A program made the position numbers and the translations under genes. This document shows positions 8,735-16,200 of a stretch of 64,000 bases of DNA, in pieces. The DNA lies in contig NZ_JABGCH010000001.1 of assembly GCF_019799945.1 (NCBI RefSeq), forward strand, positions 353,386-417,385, given 5' to 3'. The DNA comes from Modestobacter marinus. GTDB lineage: Bacteria; Actinomycetota; Actinomycetes; Mycobacteriales; Geodermatophilaceae. The notes below the pieces were generated by a model. It was not told where the DNA came from. It was given only the letters and a program-made list of their open reading frames with translations, and made no database searches. Position 1 is the stretch's first letter. Each line of letters begins with the position of its first letter.

Positions 8735-10267
8735 ATGCCCGACAGGTCCCGTCCTCACCGACCGTCCGCGTCGGGTACGCAATCGGCCGGCGACACCAGC
8801 GACGAGGCGGTGCTCGGCTCCTCGGCCCCCCGGCGCAGCCCCGGCCCCACGATCCGGCCGAAGAACGGCCTCGACCGCTACTTCGAGATCAGTGCGCGGC
8901 GGTCGACGGTCACCCGCGAGGTCCGCGGTGGGCTGACCACGTTCTTCACGATGGCCTACATCGTGGTGCTGAACCCGATCATCCTGTCCGGCGCGGACAT
9001 CGACGGGACGGCGCTGTCCTTCGCCTCCGTCGCCGCGGTGACCGCCGTCGTCGCCGGTGTGCTGACCGTGGCGATGGGCGTGATCGGCCGCTACCCGCTC
9101 GCCCTGGCCACCGGGCTGGGCATCAACGCGGTCGTCGCCGTCTACGCGGCGACCCAGCTGTCCTGGCCGGAGATCATGGGACTGGTCGTCCTCGAGGGCC
9201 TGCTGATCATGCTCCTGGTGCTCACCGGCTTCCGGCGGGCCGTCTTCGAGGCCATCCCGCCCCAGTTGAAGACCTCCATCGCAGTGGGCATCGGCTTCTT
9301 CCTCACCATCATCGGCCTGGCCGACGCCGGCATCATCCGCCCCGGCAACCCGCTGATCAGCTTCGGTGACAACGGCGTGCTGGCCGGCTGGCCGATGCTG
9401 ACCTTCGTCGTCGGCCTGCTGCTGACCAGCGTGCTCGTGGTGCGCCGGGTCAAGGGCGCCCTGCTCATCGGGATCATCGCCACCACGGTGTTCGCGATCG
9501 TCGTCGAGGCGATCGCCGGTGTCGGCCCGCGCTTCGGCGCCGACGGGGCCACCAACCCGCGGGGCTGGGCGCTGCAGGTGCCGACCTGGCCGGACACCTG
9601 GTTCGGCCTGCCGGACCTCTCCCTGATCGGGCAGTTCTCGCTGTTCGGCGGCTTCGAGCGGATCGGCGTCATCGCGGCGCTGCTCATCGTCTTCTCGATC
9701 ATGATCGCCGACTTCTTCGACACCGTCGGCACCGTCACCGCGGTCGGTGCCGAGGCCGGTCTGCTGGACGAGAAGCGCAACCTGCCCCGCTCCCAGCCGG
9801 TGCTGCTGGTCGACTCCCTGGCCGCAGCGGCCGGTGGTGCCTCGAGCGTCTCGTCGAACACCACGTACATCGAGAGCGCCGCCGGTGTCGGTGACGGTGC
9901 GCGCACCGGCCTGGCCAGCGTGGTGACCGGGATCGTCTTCCTGGTCGCCGCCTTCTTCACCCCGTTGGTGCAGGTCGTGCCCTCCGAGGCGGCGGCACCG
10001 GTGCTGGTGATCGTCGGCGCGATGATGATCAGTCAGGTGCGCGAGCTGGCCTGGGACGACATGTCCCTGGTCATCCCCGCCTTCCTGACGATCGCGCTGA
10101 TGCCGTTCACCTACTCCATCACCAACGGCATCGGCGCCGGCGTGGTCAGCTACGTGCTGCTGCGGGTGGCCACCGGCCGCGGCCGGGACGTGCACCCGCT
10201 GATGTGGGTGGTGGCGGCCGTGTTCGTCGTCTACTTCGCGCTCGACCCGATCCAGCAGATGTTCTGA
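8735..10267 (+). CDS. NCS2-family purine permease (AzgA-like)
   Basis: A 510-residue membrane transporter starting at ATG 8735 behind GAGGGG. After a ~50-residue hydrophilic N-terminus, FFTMAYIVVLNP opens the membrane core. IADFFDTVGT and SSNTTYIESAAG match the hallmarks of the AzgA branch of NCS2 transporters, which import hypoxanthine, guanine or adenine with protons; exact specificity cannot be read. No purine riboswitch fold was recognised in the ~160-base leader. The gene ends in a very strong terminator, so it is a separate unit from the MarR gene. Confidence 0.88.
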   Translation: MPDRSRPHRPSASGTQSAGDTSDEAVLGSSAPRRSPGPTIRPKNGLDRYFEISARRSTVTREVRGGLTTFFTMAYIVVLNPIILSGADIDGTALSFASVAAVTAVVAGVLTVAMGVIGRYPLALATGLGINAVVAVYAATQLSWPEIMGLVVLEGLLIMLLVLTGFRRAVFEAIPPQLKTSIAVGIGFFLTIIGLADAGIIRPGNPLISFGDNGVLAGWPMLTFVVGLLLTSVLVVRRVKGALLIGIIATTVFAIVVEAIAGVGPRFGADGATNPRGWALQVPTWPDTWFGLPDLSLIGQFSLFGGFERIGVIAALLIVFSIMIADFFDTVGTVTAVGAEAGLLDEKRNLPRSQPVLLVDSLAAAAGGASSVSSNTTYIESAAGVGDGARTGLASVVTGIVFLVAAFFTPLVQVVPSEAAAPVLVIVGAMMISQVRELAWDDMSLVIPAFLTIALMPFTYSITNGIGAGVVSYVLLRVATGRGRDVHPLMWVVAAVFVVYFALDPIQQMF

Positions 10268-10271
10268 GGGA

Positions 10272-10315
10272 GGCCCCCTGCCTGCCCCGCGCGAGAGCGG
10301 GGCGGGCAGGGGGCC
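10272..10315 (+). terminator. strong hairpin terminator after the purine permease
   Basis: A 19-base arm at 10272-10290 (GGCCCCCTGCC...) pairs with 10297-10315 with a single T-G wobble and a six-base loop. It starts four bases after the permease stop and ends 11 bases before the MarR -10 element. Confidence 0.85.
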
Positions 10316-10325
10316 AGTCGTTAGG

Positions 10326-10331
10326 TAGGCT
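10326..10331 (+). promoter_or_regulatory. -10 element of a leaderless MarR transcript
   Basis: TAGGCT lies seven bases before GTG 10339, giving the spacing expected if transcription starts at the G of the start codon. There is no Shine-Dalgarno sequence, which supports the leaderless reading. Confidence 0.6.
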
Positions 10332-10338
10332 ATGGAGC

Positions 10339-10773
10339 GTGGGCAAGACGACGCTGGACACCGCGGCGTTGGCCCATGACCTCCGCCTGGCCGTCATGCG
10401 GTTCTCCCGGCGGCTGCGCAACCAGCGCGTCGACACGTCGGTGACCCTCACCCACCTGGCCGCGCTCTCCACGCTCAAGCGCCACGGGCCGATGAGCCCC
10501 GGTGAGCTCGCCGGCCACGAGCGGGTGCAGCCGCCGTCGATGACCCGCGTGGTGGTCGCGCTGGAGTCCAAGGGCCTGGTCACCAGGACGCCGCACCCGA
10601 CCGACGGCCGGCAGGTCGTCATCGACCTCACCCCGGCGGCCGAGCAGCTGCTGGGCGAGGAGGTCCGTGCCCGGGAGGCGTGGCTGACCGGCCAGCTGCA
10701 GCAGCTGACCGCCGAGGAGCGCACCGTCCTGCGCGAGGCCTCGACGATCATGGACAAGCTCGCCAGTGGGTGA
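10339..10773 (+). CDS. MarR-family transcriptional regulator (Rv0880-like)
   Basis: A 144-residue winged-helix repressor. The recognition region is LTHLAALSTLKRHGPMSPGEL... with the helix near ERVQPPSMTRVVVALESKG, followed by the wing RTPHPTDGRQVVIDLT. GTG 10339 is chosen because a -10 element lies just upstream. The MFS gene starts inside its stop codon (GTGA), so the regulator probably controls this efflux pump together with itself. The ligand is unknown. M. tuberculosis Rv0880 is the recalled positional counterpart. Confidence 0.88.
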   Translation: MGKTTLDTAALAHDLRLAVMRFSRRLRNQRVDTSVTLTHLAALSTLKRHGPMSPGELAGHERVQPPSMTRVVVALESKGLVTRTPHPTDGRQVVIDLTPAAEQLLGEEVRAREAWLTGQLQQLTAEERTVLREASTIMDKLASG

Positions 10774-12152
10774 CCTCCACGCCTGCTGAGCCACCACCCC
10801 AGCGCACCGGCATGTTCCGGTCGCTGAGCGTTCCCAACTTCCGGCTCTACGTCTCGGCCAACCTGGTCAGCCAGATCGGCACGTGGATGCAGCGCATCGG
10901 CCAGGACTGGCTGGTGCTGCAGCTGTCCGGGGACAGCGGCATCGCGCTCGGGGTGACCACGGCGCTGCAGTTCGGGCCCACCCTGCTGTTCAGCTTCTAC
11001 GGCGGTGTGCTCGCCGACCGGTACGACAAGCGCCGGATGCTGCTGCTCACCCAGACCGTGATGGGCCTGCTCGCCCTGGGGCTCGGCCTGCTGGTCGCCG
11101 GGGACTCGGCCGCGCTGTGGCACGTGTACGTGCTGGCCGCGGCGCTCGGCGTCGCCTCCTCGCTGGACACCCCGGCCCGGCAGTCGTTCGTCTCGGAGAT
11201 GGTCGGTCCCGAGCACCTGGCCAACGCCGTCAGCCTCAACTCCACCGCCTTCAACGCCGCCCGGCTGATCGGCCCGGCGGTGGCCGGCGCGCTGATCGCG
11301 GCCTCCGGCGGCGACACCGCCCCGGCCTTCCTGGTGAACGCGGGGAGCTTCGCCACCACGATCGTCGCGCTGCTGTGCATGCGCACGGCCGACCTGCAGC
11401 CCAGCGCACCCGTGCCACGCTCCCGGGGGCAGCTGCGCCAGACGCTCACCTACACCCGGCAGCACCCCGACCTGCTGCTGGCCATGCTGCTGGCCTTCAC
11501 CGTGGGCACCTTCGGCTTCAACACCCAGATCACCATCGCGCTCATGGCGCGCGAGGTGTTCGACCTCGGCGCCGGGGCGTTCGGCCTGCTGTCCACCGCG
11601 TACGCCGTCGGGTCGCTCAGCGGCGCGCTGCTGTCGACCCGGCGCAGCCGCCGGCCCCTGCAACGCTTCCTGGTCGTCTCCGCCGTCGTCTTCGGTGTGC
11701 TGCTGATGGTCAGCGGGCTGATGGGGAACTACTACGCGTTCGCCGCGCTGCTCATCCCCACCGGCGCGGCCGCGCTGGTGTTCAGCGTGGCCTGCAACAG
11801 CTTCGTGCAGCTGGGGGTCGAGCCGCAGATGCGCGGCCGGGTGCTCGCGCTGTACTTCATGTGCTTCATGGGCGGCACGCCGGTCGGTGCGCCGCTGATC
11901 GGCTGGATCTCCGAGCAGTTCGGCGCGCCGTGGGGCCTCATCGGGGGCGGGCTGGTGTGCGTCGTCGTGGCGGCCGGCGCCGGCGCGGTCCTGGCCCGCG
12001 GCCGGCACGTGCGGCTGGAGCTGCACGTGATCCCGCCGAGCCTGCAGCTGCACGTCGCACCGGCCGGTCCGGAGGGTGCGACGGCCGACCTGGCCGAGGA
12101 GGCCGTCGGCGAGGTCCCGGGCGAGCAGACGCCCCGCGACCGGGTGCGCTGA
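10770..12152 (+). CDS. MFS drug-efflux-type transporter in operon with MarR
   Basis: A 460-residue major facilitator of the EntS/DHA3 type. GTG 10770 overlaps the MarR stop by four bases. FRLYVSANLVSQIGTWMQRIGQDWLV marks membrane segment 1, GGVLADRYDKRRMLLL is the loop 2-3 signature, and SLDTPARQSFVSEMV is typical of this subfamily. Twelve segments are visible; the last ~55 residues are a cytoplasmic tail. Coupling to MarR suggests inducible export of a toxic or aromatic compound; the substrate is unknown. Confidence 0.88.
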   Translation: MTSTPAEPPPQRTGMFRSLSVPNFRLYVSANLVSQIGTWMQRIGQDWLVLQLSGDSGIALGVTTALQFGPTLLFSFYGGVLADRYDKRRMLLLTQTVMGLLALGLGLLVAGDSAALWHVYVLAAALGVASSLDTPARQSFVSEMVGPEHLANAVSLNSTAFNAARLIGPAVAGALIAASGGDTAPAFLVNAGSFATTIVALLCMRTADLQPSAPVPRSRGQLRQTLTYTRQHPDLLLAMLLAFTVGTFGFNTQITIALMAREVFDLGAGAFGLLSTAYAVGSLSGALLSTRRSRRPLQRFLVVSAVVFGVLLMVSGLMGNYYAFAALLIPTGAAALVFSVACNSFVQLGVEPQMRGRVLALYFMCFMGGTPVGAPLIGWISEQFGAPWGLIGGGLVCVVVAAGAGAVLARGRHVRLELHVIPPSLQLHVAPAGPEGATADLAEEAVGEVPGEQTPRDRVR

Positions 12153-12211
12153 CCAGCGAGGTGACCGGTTGCGTTGAGCCGGTCACGTTGTGATCAAGGT
12201 CCCGGGAGTCG

Positions 12212-12217
12212 TACGGT
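12212..12217 (+). promoter_or_regulatory. -10 element of a leaderless gene
   Basis: TACGGT, matching the TANNNT consensus, lies six bases before GTG 12224. No ribosome-binding site is present. Confidence 0.6.
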
Positions 12218-12223
12218 CCACCC

Positions 12224-12772
12224 GTGCCCTCGGGAGGGTGGGTCTCCGCGGACGTCGGGACGTCGCTGCTGCGTCTCGGCGGTTCCGGCGCGCTCCTGAT
12301 CGGCGGCTGCGCGGTGCTCGTGTTCGGGATGCGGTGGCTGCTCGGTGAGCTGCTGCGCCAGCGGGCGCGCCGGCGCCGGCGTCGCGCCCTGCCGCGCCAC
12401 CCCGAGCGCCACCCGTCGCCCGCGCTCGCCCAGCGCCGCGCCCGGCACCCCTCCGCGCACCACTCGACCGGTCCGCTGCCGGTGAGCCCCCCGCAGACCG
12501 GGCCGCGGCCGGTGTCCCGGCCGCGCCGCCCCATCGAGGTCGTCGCCGCCGACCTGCGCCGGCTCACCCGGGAGCTGACGGTCGTGACCGGCGGCGGACC
12601 GATGACCCGGCGCAGCGGGCTGCTGGCCGCCTACGACGACGTGCTCGTCGAGGCCGCCGAGCTCCTGGAGGTCCCCGAGCAGCTCACCACCCAGCCGGCG
12701 GCCGCGCGCGAGTTCGAGCGGCGCCGGCTGCTCGCACTGCTGGCGGCCCGCGGGCTGGTGGTGGGCGACTGA
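12224..12772 (+). CDS. single-pass membrane protein, unknown
   Basis: A 182-residue protein from GTG 12224. One hydrophobic segment (about residues 14-40) is followed by a very basic stretch [18 protein letters not shown], a proline-rich linker and a helical C-terminal domain (EVVAADLRRLTRELTVV to REFERRRLLALLAARG). The positive-inside rule puts the C-terminal domain in the cytoplasm. Small actinobacterial proteins of this layout are common but I cannot name a family. The next gene (thpR) overlaps or abuts its stop. Confidence 0.65.
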   Translation: MPSGGWVSADVGTSLLRLGGSGALLIGGCAVLVFGMRWLLGELLRQRARRRRRRALPRHPERHPSPALAQRRARHPSAHHSTGPLPVSPPQTGPRPVSRPRRPIEVVAADLRRLTRELTVVTGGGPMTRRSGLLAAYDDVLVEAAELLEVPEQLTTQPAAAREFERRRLLALLAARGLVVGD

Positions 12773-12804
12773 GCAGCTCCGCCGTCCCAGCGTCGGCGGG
12801 CCGG

Positions 12805-13350
12805 TTGTTCCTGGCCGTCGACCCCTCGCCGGAGGCGGTGGCGGCCCTCGACCACGCGCTGGAGCCGCTGCGCGCCGTGCCCGGTGGGCCGCGCTGGACC
12901 CCGCCGGAGCGCTGGCACCTCACCCTGGTCTTCCTCGGCGACGTCCCCGCGGCGGCGCTGGAGCCGCTGGTCCGCGCGGTCGCCCCGGTGGTCGCGGCGA
13001 CGCCGCCGCTGTCGCTGCGGCTGGCCGGCGGTGGGCGCTTCGGCTCGCGCCGCCGTCCGGCGGTCTTCTGGGCCGGGCTGGACGGCGACGTCCGGCTGCT
13101 CGCCGACCTCGCCGACCGTCTCGCCACGGCCGTGCGCGGCGTCGGCCTGCCGGTGGAGGAGCGGCCGTTCCGGGCGCACCTCACGCTGGGCCGCTGGCGC
13201 CCGGGGCAGCCCGCGGACGGCGACCTGCCCGAGCGGCTGGCCGGCACCCGCGGGCCGGTGTGGCCGGTGACCGAGGTGGTGCTCTGGCGCAGCCACCTCG
13301 GCCCGGCGCCCAGCTACGACCGGGTGGCCGCCTGGCCGGTCGGCTGCTGA
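12805..13350 (+). CDS. thpR: RNA 2',3'-cyclic phosphodiesterase / 2H phosphoesterase
   Basis: Both HxTx motifs of the 2H phosphoesterase fold are present: HLTL at residues 38-41 and HLTL at 126-129, counting from TTG 12805. Members hydrolyse 2',3'-cyclic phosphate ends of RNA. Length (181) is normal. The start is uncertain: family members usually begin MRLFxAV, and here R-L-F-L-A-V is preceded in frame by CTG 12769, which overlaps the upstream stop (CTGA). The true N-terminus may therefore include about 12 more residues (SSSAVPASAGR). Either start keeps the first beta strand. Confidence 0.85.
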   Translation: MFLAVDPSPEAVAALDHALEPLRAVPGGPRWTPPERWHLTLVFLGDVPAAALEPLVRAVAPVVAATPPLSLRLAGGGRFGSRRRPAVFWAGLDGDVRLLADLADRLATAVRGVGLPVEERPFRAHLTLGRWRPGQPADGDLPERLAGTRGPVWPVTEVVLWRSHLGPAPSYDRVAAWPVGC

Positions 13351-13398
13351 ACGTCGCCCTCCACGGCACCGCCCCGAGCGCCGGACGGGGTCCTCCAC

Positions 13399-14367
13399 CT
13401 ACCAGGCGTACTCCATCGGCGCCGGCTTCCTGCCCGGGAAGATCTCGTCCAGCCGGTCGAGCTGCTCCTGCTCCAGCACGAGCGACGTGGCGCCGAGGGA
13501 GCCCTCGAACTGCTCCATCGTCCGCGGCCCGATGATCGGCGCGGTGACGCCGGGCCGGCTGAGCAACCAGGCGATGCCGACGTCGGCGGGCGCCAGGCCC
13601 CACGCCCGGCAGGCATCCTCGTACGCCTCGATGGCCGGCCGGTGCTCGGCCAGCCGGGTCTGCGCCTGCTCGGCGCTGCGCCGGTCGCCCTCGGCCTCGG
13701 CGAGCACCCCGGCGAGCAGGCCGCCGTGCAGCGGGCTCCACGGGACGACGCCGATGCCGTAGTGCTGCGCGGCCGGCAGCACCTCCAGCTCGATGTCGCG
13801 GACCAGCAGGTTGTAGATCGACTGCTCGCTGACCAGGCCGGTGAAGTGCCGGGCGCGGGCGGCCTCGTTCGCGGCGGCGAGCTGCCAGCCGGCGTGGTTG
13901 GAGGAGCCGACGTAGAGCACCTTGCCCTGCGCCACCAGGGTCGCGCAGGCCTGCCAGATCTCCTCCCAGGGCGTCCCCAGGTCCACGTGGTGGAACTGGT
14001 AGAGGTCGATCCAGTCGGTGCGCAGCCGGCGCAGCGACGCCTCGCAGGCACGCACGATGTTGCGGGCGGACAGGAACGTGTCGTTCGGCCAGTCGGACAT
14101 CGAGCCGTACACCTTGGTGCCGAGCACCGTGCGCTCCCGCCGTCCGCCCCCGGAGGCGAACCAGCTCCCGATGACCTCCTCGGTGCTGCCCTTGCCCTGG
14201 TCGAACCCGTAGACGTTGGCGGTGTCGAAGAAGTTCACGCCCTTGGCGGAGGCGCGGTCCATGATGGCGTGCGAGTCCTCGCGGCCGGTCTTCCAGCCGA
14301 AGTTCATGGTGCCCAGGCACAGCCGCGAGACGGACAGCCCACTGCGGCCGAGGTGCGTCTGGTCCAT
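13399..14367 (-). CDS. aldo/keto reductase
   Basis: A 322-residue NADPH-dependent oxidoreductase with a TIM-barrel fold. The catalytic tetrad is visible: Asp48 and Tyr53 in FFDTANVYG, Lys85 in VLGTKVYG, and His126/127 in YQFHHVD. The cofactor end carries GPRTMEQFEGSLGA. Best resemblance is to YghZ/Tas-type (AKR family 11-14-like) general stress reductases. It starts at ATG 14367 and diverges from the thioesterase gene with only 27 bases between. Confidence 0.9.
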   Translation of the reverse strand: MDQTHLGRSGLSVSRLCLGTMNFGWKTGREDSHAIMDRASAKGVNFFDTANVYGFDQGKGSTEEVIGSWFASGGGRRERTVLGTKVYGSMSDWPNDTFLSARNIVRACEASLRRLRTDWIDLYQFHHVDLGTPWEEIWQACATLVAQGKVLYVGSSNHAGWQLAAANEAARARHFTGLVSEQSIYNLLVRDIELEVLPAAQHYGIGVVPWSPLHGGLLAGVLAEAEGDRRSAEQAQTRLAEHRPAIEAYEDACRAWGLAPADVGIAWLLSRPGVTAPIIGPRTMEQFEGSLGATSLVLEQEQLDRLDEIFPGRKPAPMEYAW

Positions 14368-14394
14368 GGGGCCGAGCCTGGCACCCTGTCCGTC

Positions 14395-15219
14395 GTGCCG
14401 CAGACCGACCCGTCCACCGCGTTCGACACCGCCACCGCCGTCATCCGCTCCGAGGGCGGGGGGCTGGTCGCGTCGCTGGACCCGGGCTGGGACGTCGGCG
14501 GCGGCGTGCTCAACGGCGGCTACCTGCTCGCCGTCGCCGCCCGGGCAGCGGTGCTCGAGTCGCCGCACGCGCACCCGGTCGCGCTGTCGGCCAGCTACCT
14601 GCGCGCACCGGCGGCCGGGCCGGTGTCGCTCACCGTCGTCCCCGGCCCCGGCGGCCGGACGCTCGCGCACTCCCACGTCGTCCTCTCCGACGCGACCGGC
14701 CCGGCGGTGACCGTGCAGGCGACGACGGCGACGCTCGGGGACGAGGTCCCGTCGTACGCCGCCCCGATGCCGGCGGCCACCCCGGTCGAGCAGTGCGTCT
14801 CCATCGCCGGGAACGCGCACCTGGCGCCGTCCGCGGTCAGCGTCCCCGGGTTGTCCCGCCGGGTGGAGACCAGGCTGGACCCGCTGACGTCGGGCTGGGC
14901 CGTCGGCCGGCCGGGGGAGGAGCCGCTGATGCGTGCCTGGCTGCGCTTCGCCGACGACCGGGAGCCGGACCCGCTCGCGCTGGTGACCTTCACCGACGCG
15001 CTGCCGCCCACGAGCTGGGCGCTCGGCCGGTTCGGCTGGGCGCCGACGGTGCAGCTGCAGGTGCTGGTGCGCGCGCTGCCGGCGCCGGGCTGGTGCCTGG
15101 TCGAGGCCCGGGCGGGGGAGATCGCCGGTGGCTGGCTCGACGAGGACTACCGGATCTGGGACGCCACGGGCCGGCTGGTCGCGCAGAGCCGCCAGCTCGC
15201 CCGGGCGCCGCGGGCCTGA
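14395..15219 (+). CDS. acyl-CoA thioesterase-like double-hotdog protein
   Basis: A 274-residue protein from GTG 14395, with CACCCT at 14382-14387 as a leaderless -10. The N-terminal hotdog shows GGGVLNGGYLLAVAARAA, and the C-terminal half has FTDALPPTSWALGRFGWAPTVQLQV and GWCLVEARAGEIAGGWLDEDYRIWDATGRLVAQSRQ, the TesB-like second hotdog of actinobacterial thioesterase family proteins. It probably hydrolyses acyl-CoA thioesters; the natural substrate is unknown. Confidence 0.8.
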   Translation: MPQTDPSTAFDTATAVIRSEGGGLVASLDPGWDVGGGVLNGGYLLAVAARAAVLESPHAHPVALSASYLRAPAAGPVSLTVVPGPGGRTLAHSHVVLSDATGPAVTVQATTATLGDEVPSYAAPMPAATPVEQCVSIAGNAHLAPSAVSVPGLSRRVETRLDPLTSGWAVGRPGEEPLMRAWLRFADDREPDPLALVTFTDALPPTSWALGRFGWAPTVQLQVLVRALPAPGWCLVEARAGEIAGGWLDEDYRIWDATGRLVAQSRQLARAPRA

Positions 15220-15247
15220 CCGACGTCCGGCCGGTCCGCGGGCGCGG

Positions 15248-16048
15248 TCAGGGGCGCGCGGGCTCCGGCTGGTGGTCCCGCGACCGCGGGCTCTCCCGGG
15301 TGCCCGCCGCCGGGTCCGGGCCGGCCAGCCGCCGCGCGAGGACCAGGGCGAACACGAAGAGCCCGAGGGCGAAGGTCAGCTCCGGCCATTCGCCGAAGGT
15401 GACGACCGGCCCGATCTCGACCGAGGACACCCAGATGAAGCGGATCGCCCGGTAGGCGAAGAGCAGCCCGAAGCAGCTGGTGACGAACAGCGGCGGGGAG
15501 AGCAGCCGCAGCACCCGGGCGCGCACGAGCGGCCGGTCCGTGCGGGTCAGCCACGGCAGCACGAGCCCCGCGGCGCCGAGCACCAGCTGCAGCCAGTTGC
15601 CGATCCGCTGCACCGGGAACGCGGTGATGTTGTGGATGTTGGTCTCGTTCTGGTGGTTCACCGCGGCCAGCTCGCTGGGCGTGCTCCAGTCGAAGATCCG
15701 CTGTCCCCAGGAGATCTCCTCACCGGCGATGCCGAAGATCCCGAGCGCGCCGATGGCGAGCAGCAGGCAGCCGAGCCGGTCCCCGCGCCGGGCCGACCGC
15801 CAGGCGGCGACGGCGAAGAGCACCGAGGCGAGGGCGAACAAGGTGACCTGGACCCACTCCAGGGGCCCGTCCTCCCGCACGAGCGCGGTGAACAGCGGTC
15901 GGTGCAGCAGGGTCGCCGCCACGACGACGGCGCCGACCACCGGCAGCCAGAAGACCGACCGGGAGACCCGCTGGTCCACCTCCTCGACCCGGGCGTCGCG
16001 GGCGACCTCCCGCAGGGTCGTGTGGGTCAGCGTGGCGATGCTCGTCAC
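15248..16048 (-). CDS. polytopic membrane protein, unknown function
   Basis: A 266-residue protein from GTG 16048, preceded by a good GAGGAG ribosome site. About seven hydrophobic segments are visible. A conserved-looking motif, GEEISWGQRIFDWSTP, with acidic and aromatic residues, lies between segments 3 and 4 (about residues 110-125), followed by NHQNETNIHN. The motif recalls small bacterial membrane proteins without assigned function. It stands alone between the thioesterase gene and the FtsX operon. Confidence 0.7.
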   Translation of the reverse strand: MTSIATLTHTTLREVARDARVEEVDQRVSRSVFWLPVVGAVVVAATLLHRPLFTALVREDGPLEWVQVTLFALASVLFAVAAWRSARRGDRLGCLLLAIGALGIFGIAGEEISWGQRIFDWSTPSELAAVNHQNETNIHNITAFPVQRIGNWLQLVLGAAGLVLPWLTRTDRPLVRARVLRLLSPPLFVTSCFGLLFAYRAIRFIWVSSVEIGPVVTFGEWPELTFALGLFVFALVLARRLAGPDPAAGTRESPRSRDHQPEPARP

Positions 16049-16200
16049 CGGTGGTCTCCTCAGGTCCGTGCCACCCGGGACGCGTCGTGTGCATCGAGCA
16101 GCGCACAAGGATGTCCACCGGCGATCCGGGGGGAGAAGTGCTGCCGGGCCCGGGCCACCCGGCCGGGTGATCGACGGGAACCCGGTGAGCGGAGCGCCGC

